From positions 1 through 5,378 of the forward strand of contig CAADWS010000055.1 in NCBI GenBank assembly GCA_900752815.1: DNA of 5,378 bases, written 5' to 3'. Made by a program: the position numbers and the translations under genes. Each line of letters starts with the position of its first letter. Within the stretch, counting starts at the first letter, position 1. Shown piece after piece: positions 1 through 5,171 of this stretch. The notes under the pieces were generated by a model. The model did not search any database. It saw only the letters and a program-made list of their open reading frames with translations, and was not told the origin of the DNA. This DNA is from Bacteroidaceae bacterium (GTDB lineage Bacteria > Bacteroidota > Bacteroidia > Bacteroidales > Bacteroidaceae).

Positions 1-1205
1 CGCTCCTTGTACATCAGGCACATCGCCGCATCGGAAAGGGTCAGGAAACGGTCGTATTCCTCATTGAGCGTGTAGCAGTTGCCCGGAAACGAACCGACGA
101 ACAGTTCCAGTTGGTTGTACGCCCGCTTGCTGATATGGATGCCCATGCGCCCGAATGCGTTTTCCAAGTGGTTCGTACACTTTTGCAGGTCTGCACCGGC
201 AGATACGGCTACCACCATGTTGAAGTGCGTATATACCAGTTGCTTGCTTTCACGGGCAATGACCTCCTGCACACGCTTGATGTCCTCGACCGCCATCTGG
301 TTGTTCGGGTTCGGAATACTCGCGTGGCGGTTCTTCTTTTTGTCGAGCATCGCCAGTTCCCGTTTTTGGTTGGGTAGGAAGATGACTTGGTTATAGACCA
401 CCGTCTCGGCGTCCGGTATGTTGTCCACCACCGAAGCCAGATCGACCGGCATTTCCGTGTTGTTCACCTCGATGTTCGTGTACGGACGTATCATCGAGGG
501 CAGTGCGGCACAGTCCACGTCCACAAGGCTGTACACCTTGCAGCGTTTGTCGCCCATCGACACCGTTTCATCGTCCGCCTTGAAGTTCGTCATCGACACG
601 GTGCGGTCTTTGAAGTTCATGGCGAAGTAGCGGTCGACATACTCGCTCGCCTCGGCTTTGTTCAGGAACCTGGCCTGTACGCCGCTGTCATGCAGTTGGT
701 CATGCACCTTGCGGATTTTCACGAGGAAATCGCGCCACTTCTTGTTGTCGAACGAGAACAGGCGGCTCTTTTTCGCCTCCTGCGTGATGGTCAGGTAGCA
801 AAGGCTGTCCGTGTAGGGACGCCCTTTGAAGTAGCGGAAATACGACGCCGACAGGAACTCCTGCCCGTCAGCCGGTTCGCTTGCAAACTGTTTCCTGACG
901 AAGATATCCTGCTTGTGGATGGCGTACCCTTCGCCTAAGGTCTGCGCAAGGGCGGTGAACAGGTGCGTGAAGTCGTAGTAGCTATCTATGTCCGCCGAAT
1001 ATTTCTGTACCGGATTCTCTATCTTAAGTACGGCGGAATATTCGCCGGTCTTGGTGTACAGCACACCCACACCGTCCGTTTCCTCCGCTGAGAAATAGAT
1101 GTCCTGAAAGATTCGCTTGCGCTTGCCGCCCGTACCGAACGCATAGACCGACAAGGCCATACCCGCGCACAAAGCGACAAAACATAAAATGATGTATAGG
1201 GTCAT
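1..1205 (-). CDS. traG: TraG family conjugation ATPase (VirB4-class), N-terminal part, truncated by the window edge
   Basis: The frame is open from the ATG at 1205 to the window start, giving 401 complete codons with no stop; I checked it line by line. Residues 1-22 form a hydrophobic segment (MTLYIILCFVALCAGMALSV), probably a membrane anchor. A basic stretch (GGKRKR) follows, then the N-terminal region typical of Bacteroidales TraG proteins (DUF3875-like), with recognisable blocks ETDGVGVLYTKTGEYSAVLK, NPVQKYSADIDSYYDFTHLF and GEGYAIHKQDIFVRKQF. Members of this family are usually about 800 residues, so roughly half is present; the Walker A and B motifs are expected beyond the edge and cannot be checked. 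The family energises type IV secretion and pilus assembly at the inner membrane. The start is fixed by an in-frame TGA at 1250-1248 with no other ATG between. It follows traF after an unusual 111-bp gap holding a hairpin. The call is firm; ATPase activity is inferred from the family. Confidence 0.9.
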   Translation of the reverse strand, partial: MTLYIILCFVALCAGMALSVYAFGTGGKRKRIFQDIYFSAEETDGVGVLYTKTGEYSAVLKIENPVQKYSADIDSYYDFTHLFTALAQTLGEGYAIHKQDIFVRKQFASEPADGQEFLSASYFRYFKGRPYTDSLCYLTITQEAKKSRLFSFDNKKWRDFLVKIRKVHDQLHDSGVQARFLNKAEASEYVDRYFAMNFKDRTVSMTNFKADDETVSMGDKRCKVYSLVDVDCAALPSMIRPYTNIEVNNTEMPVDLASVVDNIPDAETVVYNQVIFLPNQKRELAMLDKKKNRHASIPNPNNQMAVEDIKRVQEVIARESKQLVYTHFNMVVAVSAGADLQKCTNHLENAFGRMGIHISKRAYNQLELFVGSFPGNCYTLNEEYDRFLTLSDAAMCLMYKE

Positions 1206-1229
1206 TTCGATATACGTGTAATTAAATAG

Positions 1230-1264
1230 GGGCAGGTTCGCCTTGCTTCAAGACAAACCCGCCC
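1230..1264 (-). promoter_or_regulatory. Long RNA hairpin in the traF-traG gap
   Basis: On the minus strand GGGCGGGTTTGTCTTG (1264-1249) pairs over all 16 positions with CAAGGCGAACCTGCCC (1245-1230), leaving an AAG loop. Three pairs are G-U wobbles. On the opposite strand these would be A-C mismatches, so the fold is continuous only in the transcript that carries the tra genes. It ends 24 nt before the traG start codon. The sequence after it (CTATTTAATTACACG) has no uniform U tract, so it is not a standard intrinsic terminator. It could act as a 3' stabiliser or processing site for the upstream mRNA, or as a control element for traG translation. Structure seen; role inferred. Confidence 0.6.
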
Positions 1265-1316
1265 GCGTTCAACAATCAATAAAGCCATGCACATTGCCGT
1301 GATGGTTTTTCTTTCG

Positions 1317-1613
1317 TCAGATCTTGCGCGAGTGGGCATACACATACACACCCGGAGCGACCTTCTTGCTATGCAGTCCTTTCCGCTGTTTGAGAAGGAT
1401 GAGCACGATACCGACCGATACGACGGTAGCCAGCACGACAAGCCCGGCAATGAAACCGAGCAGGCAGTAGGCGGCGACAAAGCCGACAATGGCTCCGCAC
1501 GTCGTCACCGCCGCCCAATATATGTACCGGCCTTGGATGCCCAAAAACTCAAGAGGCCGTTGCAGTCCCTTGAACAGCGGATAGTCCGGATAGCGTTCGT
1601 CCTTGCTTTTCAT
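1317..1613 (-). CDS. traF: TraF, DUF4133 family conjugal transfer membrane protein (VirB3-like position)
   Basis: This is a 98-residue protein. The N-terminal family signature YPLFKGLQRPLEFLGIQGRY covers about residues 11-30. Two adjacent hydrophobic segments follow at about 31-53 and 55-76, then the second conserved block LLKQRKGLHSKK at about 76-87 and a short polar tail. Length and layout match the DUF4133/TraF proteins found immediately before traG in Bacteroidales conjugative transposons. The size, the two membrane spans and the place just before the VirB4-class gene resemble VirB3, so it is probably an inner-membrane component of the mating channel; that equivalence is inference. The start at 1613 is supported by AAGGA five bases upstream, the best ribosome binding site in the window, and by only 15 bp separating it from the traE stop. 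Expression with traE on one transcript is very likely. Confidence 0.9.
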   Translation of the reverse strand: MKSKDERYPDYPLFKGLQRPLEFLGIQGRYIYWAAVTTCGAIVGFVAAYCLLGFIAGLVVLATVVSVGIVLILLKQRKGLHSKKVAPGVYVYAHSRKI

Positions 1614-1618
1614 ACTTA

Positions 1619-1623
1619 TCCTT
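1619..1623 (-). promoter_or_regulatory. Shine-Dalgarno site of traF
   Basis: AAGGA reads on the minus strand five bases before the traF ATG, inside the 15-bp gap after the traE stop. It stands out because the other genes here have A-rich or unremarkable leaders without a clear Shine-Dalgarno sequence. It supports the chosen traF start. Confidence 0.55.
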
Positions 1624-1628
1624 GATGT

Positions 1629-2006
1629 TTAAGCGGCAATACCGAAGAACAGAGGCAACGCCTTGGCCGCCGCAATGAGGAAGATACATGCTCCCACGAC
1701 CATCATAATCTTCTTCTTGACGTCCTGCTCCTCGTTGTTCATGGCGATATATACCGAGATTGCACCCACGATGGCCACAACGCCGGCAATGGCGTAGCAC
1801 AATTTCACCATAATAGGCACATACTTGGCAATCTCATCGGCGACAGTGGATAATGCGCTCGTACCGGCGGAATAGTCGCCTGCGGAGTTCTGCGCTTTCG
1901 CCACCATGCCGGACAGCAGCATGAAGGAGAACATCATTACTTTGGTAGGGATTCCGTTGACGAATCCGAATGCCTTGCGGCACAGCTGTTTGGTTTTCTG
2001 AAACAT
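1629..2006 (-). CDS. traE: TraE-like DUF4134 protein, small pilin-like membrane subunit (second of a tandem pair)
   Basis: This is a 125-residue protein. A basic N-terminus is followed by a hydrophobic segment at about residues 22-36 and a likely signal cleavage site after AKA (36-38), leaving a predicted mature form of 87 residues. Two membrane segments follow at about 61-89 and 99-120. The ending GACIFLI...FFGI is the signature of the DUF4134/TraE family of Bacteroidales conjugation systems. A cleaved leader plus two helices is the layout of VirB2-type pilins, so a role as pilus or channel subunit is plausible but inferred. It resembles the neighbouring 108-residue protein in both helices (shared IAG, YI, VGAC.FLI and P.FFG), indicating an old duplication. 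The leader is A-rich with no clear Shine-Dalgarno sequence. traF follows after 15 bp. Confidence 0.87.
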   Translation of the reverse strand: MFQKTKQLCRKAFGFVNGIPTKVMMFSFMLLSGMVAKAQNSAGDYSAGTSALSTVADEIAKYVPIMVKLCYAIAGVVAIVGAISVYIAMNNEEQDVKKKIMMVVGACIFLIAAAKALPLFFGIAA

Positions 2007-2060
2007 ACGTTTACTTTTTTAGTGAATATTTTATTTGTCTGCGACCTGATACAAGTAAGG

Positions 2061-2387
2061 TTATATGCGGTAGCCGAAGAAAGCCGGGAAAACATAGAAT
2101 GCCCCGATCAGGAACAGGCACGCGCCGACAAGCGTCATTATCGACTTGGTGATGCCGTCCTCGCCCGTGTTCATCTTGATGTATATCTGACAAACGGACA
2201 CGATGACGTAAACCCCGGCTATGGTGCAACAGATATACTGGACATAGAGCATCATCGTCACCACGAAGTCGTGCATCGTGGCCAACGCGTCCGCTCCCCA
2301 GCTATAGTTCACGCTGCCGCTTTTGGCAAAAGCCGTGTAGGGGAACGGGAGGCACAGCGCACATAGAATCTTTTTAGCTTTCGACAT
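2061..2387 (-). CDS. DUF4134 (TraE-like) small membrane protein, first of a tandem pair
   Basis: This is a 108-residue protein. The N-terminus (MSKAKKILCALCLPFPYTAFA) looks like a signal peptide with probable cleavage after AFA at residue 21. The predicted mature form is 87 residues, the same length as for the downstream paralogue. Hydrophobic segments lie at about 41-69 and 81-100, separated by a polar turn (KMNTGEDGITK). The end VGACLFLIGA...FPAFFG matches the DUF4134 signature. The start at 2387 is one base after the stop of the preceding gene (TGA-G-ATG), so translation is probably coupled. The gap to the next gene is 54 bp. Which of the two copies corresponds to TraE of well-studied elements cannot be settled from sequence alone, so no symbol is given. 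A pilin-like structural role is inferred. Confidence 0.83.
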   Translation of the reverse strand: MSKAKKILCALCLPFPYTAFAKSGSVNYSWGADALATMHDFVVTMMLYVQYICCTIAGVYVIVSVCQIYIKMNTGEDGITKSIMTLVGACLFLIGAFYVFPAFFGYRI

Positions 2388-2388
2388 C

Positions 2389-2835
2389 TCACAACCGGTC
2401 TTGAATTGGGTTCCACTTTATTTCCGGTCGGTTGTCTAACCGTCCCTTGGAAATCATAGCCTTGTACATCTCCTCCGACGTGCGTGCGTCCGACAGGTAA
2501 GGCGTGGTCTCTTCCATCTGTTCCTCCGCCTCGGCCTTCAGCCGTTCCAGTTTCTCCTGCGCCGTTCCCGGTTTGTCCTTGATGTCCTCCTCAGGGGATG
2601 TTTCGGAAGAGGTAGCCGTACTTTCCGTCTCGTAGTTCTCGCTACCGATACTGAAGCCGCTCTCGCTTTCCGTGACAGCCACACTCTCTTCCTCTTCCGG
2701 TGCGCCGAGGTCGAAAACTTCCTCGTCCGGTTTGTCCGTCCCCTTTTTCCCGTAGAGGTCATGCGCTATGATGACGGCGTAGTAAATGATGTAGGCAACC
2801 GTCAGGACAATGGCAAAAATGAAATATGAGTTCAT
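2389..2835 (-). CDS. Single-pass membrane protein with acidic linker, first gene of the tra block
   Basis: With the start at 2835 the product has 148 residues. It has one membrane segment at about 3-25 (FIFAIVLTVAYIIYYAVII), a short basic stretch (YGKKG), a long acidic Ser/Thr/Glu-rich linker at about 33-90, a charged probable coiled coil (KLERLKAEAEEQMEE), and a C-terminal block containing TSEEMYKAMISKGRLDNRPE. The frame stays open to an ATG at 2961, but those 42 extra codons are AT-rich, basic and unlike the body of the protein. The membrane segment at the very N-terminus favours 2835. It resembles small conjugal transfer proteins found before traE in Bacteroidales elements, sometimes labelled TraD, but I cannot confirm that name. 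The linker and C-terminus could lie on either side of the membrane; a scaffold or assembly role is speculation. It is coupled to the next gene by a 1-bp gap. Confidence 0.75.
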   Translation of the reverse strand: MNSYFIFAIVLTVAYIIYYAVIIAHDLYGKKGTDKPDEEVFDLGAPEEEESVAVTESESGFSIGSENYETESTATSSETSPEEDIKDKPGTAQEKLERLKAEAEEQMEETTPYLSDARTSEEMYKAMISKGRLDNRPEIKWNPIQDRL

Positions 2836-2873
2836 GTATTTAGTATGAATATTAAAAATTCGTATTAGTATGA
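2836..2873 (-). repeat. Imperfect direct repeat just before the tra block start codon
   Basis: On the plus strand GTATTTAGTATGA (2836-2848) and GTATTAGTATGA (2862-2873) differ by a single inserted T. The shared TAGTATGA cores are 25 bp apart. The pair abuts the start codon at 2835, so a protein bound here could affect transcription or translation initiation. The minus-strand form of the first copy contains ATACTAAA, an 8-mer also present upstream of the primase at 4031-4038. Function is inferred. Confidence 0.45.
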
Positions 2874-2891
2874 TTTTGCAAAGAAACGCAC

Positions 2892-2925
2892 GAAATATAA
2901 AACCATAAAATAATTGAGCATTAAA
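2892..2925 (-). promoter_or_regulatory. Tentative promoter of the tra block in the AT-rich leader
   Basis: The 2836-3026 interval is non-coding and clearly richer in A+T than the flanking genes. Because a terminator lies upstream of it, the tra block should have its own promoter here. The best partial match to the Bacteroides consensus (TTTG about 20 bp before TAnnTTTG) is TATATTTC at 2899-2892 with TTTA at 2925-2922. Both boxes have a mismatch and the 22-bp spacing is slightly long, so the exact position is weak although a promoter somewhere in the interval is likely. Confidence 0.25.
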
Positions 2926-3026
2926 CATCTGTTTCGTTAATGAGATTTGTGTAAGTTTCAAAAATCGAACTATTAAATCGTACTATATTGCAGTCTCTAT
3001 GGTGGGAAATGGAGAAATCGGGGCAT

Positions 3027-3054
3027 AAAAAAAGCTCTCGTGGTGGAGAGCTTT
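3027..3054 (-). terminator. Intrinsic terminator after the primase gene
   Basis: On the minus strand AAAGCTCTC (3054-3046) and GAGAGCTTT (3039-3031) form a perfect 9-bp stem around the 6-nt loop CACCAC, followed by an unbroken run of seven T (3033-3027). It begins 25 bp after the primase stop codon. It should end transcription of the helix-turn-helix, ATPase and primase module and separate it from the tra genes. The T tract is on one side only, so the terminator is directional for the minus strand. Confidence 0.88.
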
Positions 3055-3079
3055 AGGTGGCAAAAGAGAACATTGAATA

Positions 3080-3967
3080 TCAGCGTTTCTTTCCGCGCAG
3101 GTAGTCGTTCAGGTCTTTGTATTCCGCATAGTGGCAAGATTCATCGCTGACACGTCCGCCATACATCCCGGCAATGGTCTCTGTGGTTCTCTGCCCGGCA
3201 AGGTCATTGTCGAGATAACAGTGAATGTCCGAATACTCCTGTAAACGTGCCAGCGTCTTTTTCAAATTGTTTACCGAGTTCATCACGAGGTAGTCGCATG
3301 GTATGGCAAGACAGACCGTCCGGTCGCCTGCCAGTTTCAGTGTCATATAAGAAAGAAAATCCATGAATCCCTCGAAGACACAGACGTTTTCCTGTGTCTC
3401 TTCTGTCAGATGTCTTATCAATGAGATGTCCTTGTTATTCAGGCATCCCTTGTAATAGGCGTTTCGCACCTCGTAACCGCCTGATATATTGCCGAATGCG
3501 AGAGCGAAGTAATGACGGCCTCGCAGTTCGTAATGCACCTCCTTGCAATACATACGGCTGATGTCCGCGTCGATAAGCCGGGATTGGAGGTAAGAGAACA
3601 GGGCGTGATGACGGAGTGGAATCACGATCACGTCTTTCATTTCAGCCTCCACCGGTCGGGGTGGAGCGGTCAGCATACGGGTTCTCGGTAGTGATGCGCC
3701 ATTCACAAGCCTCTCTATATACGCCAGGGCCTCGCTCACGCAGTCCGTCCGGCAAATGTATTTTGCCAGTTCCACCAGGTCGCCACCGGTCGCCTCGCCG
3801 AAATCGTACCATTCATTGATGCGGTCATTCACTTTGAACGACGGGGTACGCTCGTTCCGTAACGGTGAGAGATACCAGTATTGTCCCGATTTTATGTGCT
3901 GCGTATGGTGACCGAGACGTGCCAGAAAATCCACGATACGCACTTGTTTTGCTTCTGCTATGGTCAT
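3080..3967 (-). CDS. CHC2-like/toprim primase of a mobile element
   Basis: This is a 295-residue protein. Residues about 30-70 (SPLRNERTPSFKVND, WYDFGEATGGDLVEL) match the CHC2 zinc-ribbon fold of DnaG-type primases, but the zinc-binding cysteine positions hold Ser34, Asp55 and other residues, so zinc is probably not bound. A linker region follows. A toprim domain occupies about 190-290, with the catalytic glutamate in FEGFMDF (Glu199), the metal-binding pair in YLDNDLAGQRTT (Asp253, Asp255) and the closing KDLNDYL (284-290). It is much shorter than DnaG, which also carries a helicase-binding C-terminal domain, so the neighbouring ATPase may supply the helicase partner. Similar proteins occur on Bacteroides mobilizable and conjugative elements; NBU1 carries a primase gene (prmN1) in the region reported as needed for excision. 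Likely job: priming the complementary strand of the transferred or excised DNA. An A-rich leader precedes the start and a terminator follows the stop. Confidence 0.87.
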   Translation of the reverse strand: MTIAEAKQVRIVDFLARLGHHTQHIKSGQYWYLSPLRNERTPSFKVNDRINEWYDFGEATGGDLVELAKYICRTDCVSEALAYIERLVNGASLPRTRMLTAPPRPVEAEMKDVIVIPLRHHALFSYLQSRLIDADISRMYCKEVHYELRGRHYFALAFGNISGGYEVRNAYYKGCLNNKDISLIRHLTEETQENVCVFEGFMDFLSYMTLKLAGDRTVCLAIPCDYLVMNSVNNLKKTLARLQEYSDIHCYLDNDLAGQRTTETIAGMYGGRVSDESCHYAEYKDLNDYLRGKKR

Positions 3968-3977
3968 GTCTTTTTTC

Positions 3978-3993
3978 TTTCACTTGGTTTCAC
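3978..3993 (-). repeat. GTGAAA direct repeat before the primase start
   Basis: GTGAAA occurs twice on the minus strand (3993-3988 and 3983-3978), exactly 10 bp apart, 10 bp before the primase ATG. The first copy also lies in the small palindrome TTTCGTGAAA. Sites one helical turn apart can bind a repressor, but six bases is short and chance cannot be excluded. Confidence 0.25.
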
Positions 3994-4001
3994 GAAAATG
4001 G

Positions 4002-4048
4002 TTTAGTTTAGTTTTTTCCTATATATATAAATACTAAAGTAAACTAAA
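4002..4048. promoter_or_regulatory. Inverted and direct ACTAAA repeats around an AT-rich core (putative promoter/operator or replication site)
   Basis: TTTAGTTTA (4002-4010) and TAAACTAAA (4040-4048) are a perfect 9-bp inverted repeat around a 29-bp AT-rich centre that includes TATATATA. Each arm carries two copies of the same hexamer. On the right ACTAAA is at 4033-4038 and 4043-4048, 10 bp apart; on the left TTTAGT is at 4002-4007 and 4007-4012. The array fills the 103-bp gap between the ATPase stop and the primase start, so it may hold a promoter and operator for the primase. Because it lies between a RepA-like ATPase and a primase, a role as an iteron-like replication site is also conceivable. 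As RNA the stem would be almost all A-U with no T tract, so it is a poor terminator. Confidence 0.45.
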
Positions 4049-4070
4049 TCATACAGGCCCGCGCCCGGCA

Positions 4071-5171
4071 TCATTCTTCATCAAAAAGCATGGCCTCGGT
4101 AGGCGTCATGTCATAATAGAACAGCTTGTCCCGTTTGATGATGAGCTTGAGGTTGTCTATCAGGTATTGCATCAGTTTTATCATGACGCTCCGACCACGT
4201 TTGAACCCGATTGCCTCATAGGAGACCATCAGGCTTTGCAACAGGTTGTCGAATCCCCGGATAGGCTTTTCCCCGAAAGCGGCGGAGAGGGCTTCCCGGT
4301 GCTGTTCGATGCTCAGCTCCGTGAACCCCGTCCGAGCCTTGGGCTTCGGGGGCTCTCCGAACGAGTGTCCTTCCGCAATGACGGGCAGCCCAGTCTCGTT
4401 GATGGTGAACGCAAACGGCTTGAACTCCTTTTCCCGGATATGGAGCGCATGGACTTCGCTGATACCGGGATTCTCGTTGCTCTTGCTGATGACAAGCACG
4501 GTTTCCGCCTTGTTGCTCATTTCCGTACCAATGTGTCCCCGCACATTATTATCCCCTTTGTTCAAATGGAGTACACAATGGATATGCAGGTCGTACCTTG
4601 AAGACCATTCCATCATCCGGTTGATGACTTCCACCGATTCACCGGTGCTGTTGATGTCAAGCATCAGGTCGCGGATGCCGTCAATGATGACCAGCCCATA
4701 GCCTTTGTTCTGACGCAGCGCATAGTCGATGACCTCGACACGCACCGACGGCGAATATTCACGCAGGCAGAAGAAGTCGAGATTCTCCGGGTCGGTTGTC
4801 GTGGGCAGCCCGGCCAGCCGCAATATGCGCTCCAATACCGAGCGGCAATGGAAACGGCTCTGTTCCGTATCGACGTACAGAATCCGCTGTTTGCCTTCGG
4901 GCAGATGCGCACGGTAGTTCAACACTTGTTTCCCGGCCAATGAAGCGGCGACAAGCGCAGAGACATTAAACGTCTTCTTCGACTTTGCCTTTCCTGTCGA
5001 TGCACTGAAATTGCCGAGCGTGGCAATCGTCGAGTTGTCTATCCAGATGATTTGCGGCGGGGTCTCATAAATGTCCGTTGCCTTGATTTGCGAGGCCAGA
5101 AGGATGTCCGACAGGCGGTGTTCATCCATTCCCATATCGGCTGAGCGGTCAGTCTTTCTTTCGTTTTCCAT
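4071..5171 (-). CDS. RepA-like RecA-fold ATPase (probable hexameric helicase)
   Basis: This is a 366-residue protein. A P-loop lies at about 53-67 (GNFSASTGKAKSKKTF); aligned with the RepA/AAA_25 pattern GPPKxGKS, Lys66-Thr67 would be the nucleotide-binding pair, while Lys65 replaces the usual glycine. ILYVDTEQSRFHC (97-109) carries an acidic pair typical of the family's catalytic glutamate region. Walker B is YGLVIIDGIRDL (158-169). HLNKGDNNVRGHIGTEMSNK (202-221) matches the RecA/DnaB-type strand and loop that contacts DNA or the neighbouring subunit. The last 90 or so residues look like a small helical DNA-binding or partner domain. Family members are replicative helicases or ATPases of plasmids and integrative elements. 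Next to a primase, it may unwind the element's DNA after excision or transfer. It overlaps the upstream gene by 23 bp, implying one transcript; Met13 or Met15 are possible alternative starts. Confidence 0.85.
   Translation of the reverse strand: MENERKTDRSADMGMDEHRLSDILLASQIKATDIYETPPQIIWIDNSTIATLGNFSASTGKAKSKKTFNVSALVAASLAGKQVLNYRAHLPEGKQRILYVDTEQSRFHCRSVLERILRLAGLPTTTDPENLDFFCLREYSPSVRVEVIDYALRQNKGYGLVIIDGIRDLMLDINSTGESVEVINRMMEWSSRYDLHIHCVLHLNKGDNNVRGHIGTEMSNKAETVLVISKSNENPGISEVHALHIREKEFKPFAFTINETGLPVIAEGHSFGEPPKPKARTGFTELSIEQHREALSAAFGEKPIRGFDNLLQSLMVSYEAIGFKRGRSVMIKLMQYLIDNLKLIIKRDKLFYYDMTPTEAMLFDEE

Noticed and set aside
387..938. Plus-strand open frame of 183 codons
   Set aside because: It lies entirely antisense to traG. 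Its product is rich in His, Val and Arg, as expected from reading across a GC-rich gene, and has no recognisable domain.
1202..1489. Minus-strand 95-codon frame across the traF-traG gap as a real gene
   Set aside because: Most of it overlaps traF in another frame and its Cys/Ser/Arg-rich product is typical of a shadow frame. Only its last 30 codons fall in non-coding sequence; those are listed separately as a weak leader-ORF idea.
2836..2961. N-terminal extension of the tra membrane protein to the ATG at 2961
   Set aside because: The extra 42 codons are AT-rich and unlike the remainder in composition, they contain the probable promoter and the repeats, and they would place the membrane segment internally. 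The ATG at 2835 gives a natural N-terminal anchor.
2836..3026. Origin of transfer (oriT) in the AT-rich leader
   Set aside because: There is no relaxase gene in the window and no convincing nick-region palindrome in this interval. The direct repeat alone does not justify the call.
4002..4048. Terminator for the ATPase gene
   Set aside because: The inverted repeat would form a weak, almost all A-U stem with a 29-nt loop and no T tract on the minus strand, so an operator or promoter reading is better.
4167..4701. Plus-strand frames of 144 and 151 codons opposite the ATPase gene
   Set aside because: Both overlap the well-supported ATPase gene in antisense, overlap each other, and show no family signature.
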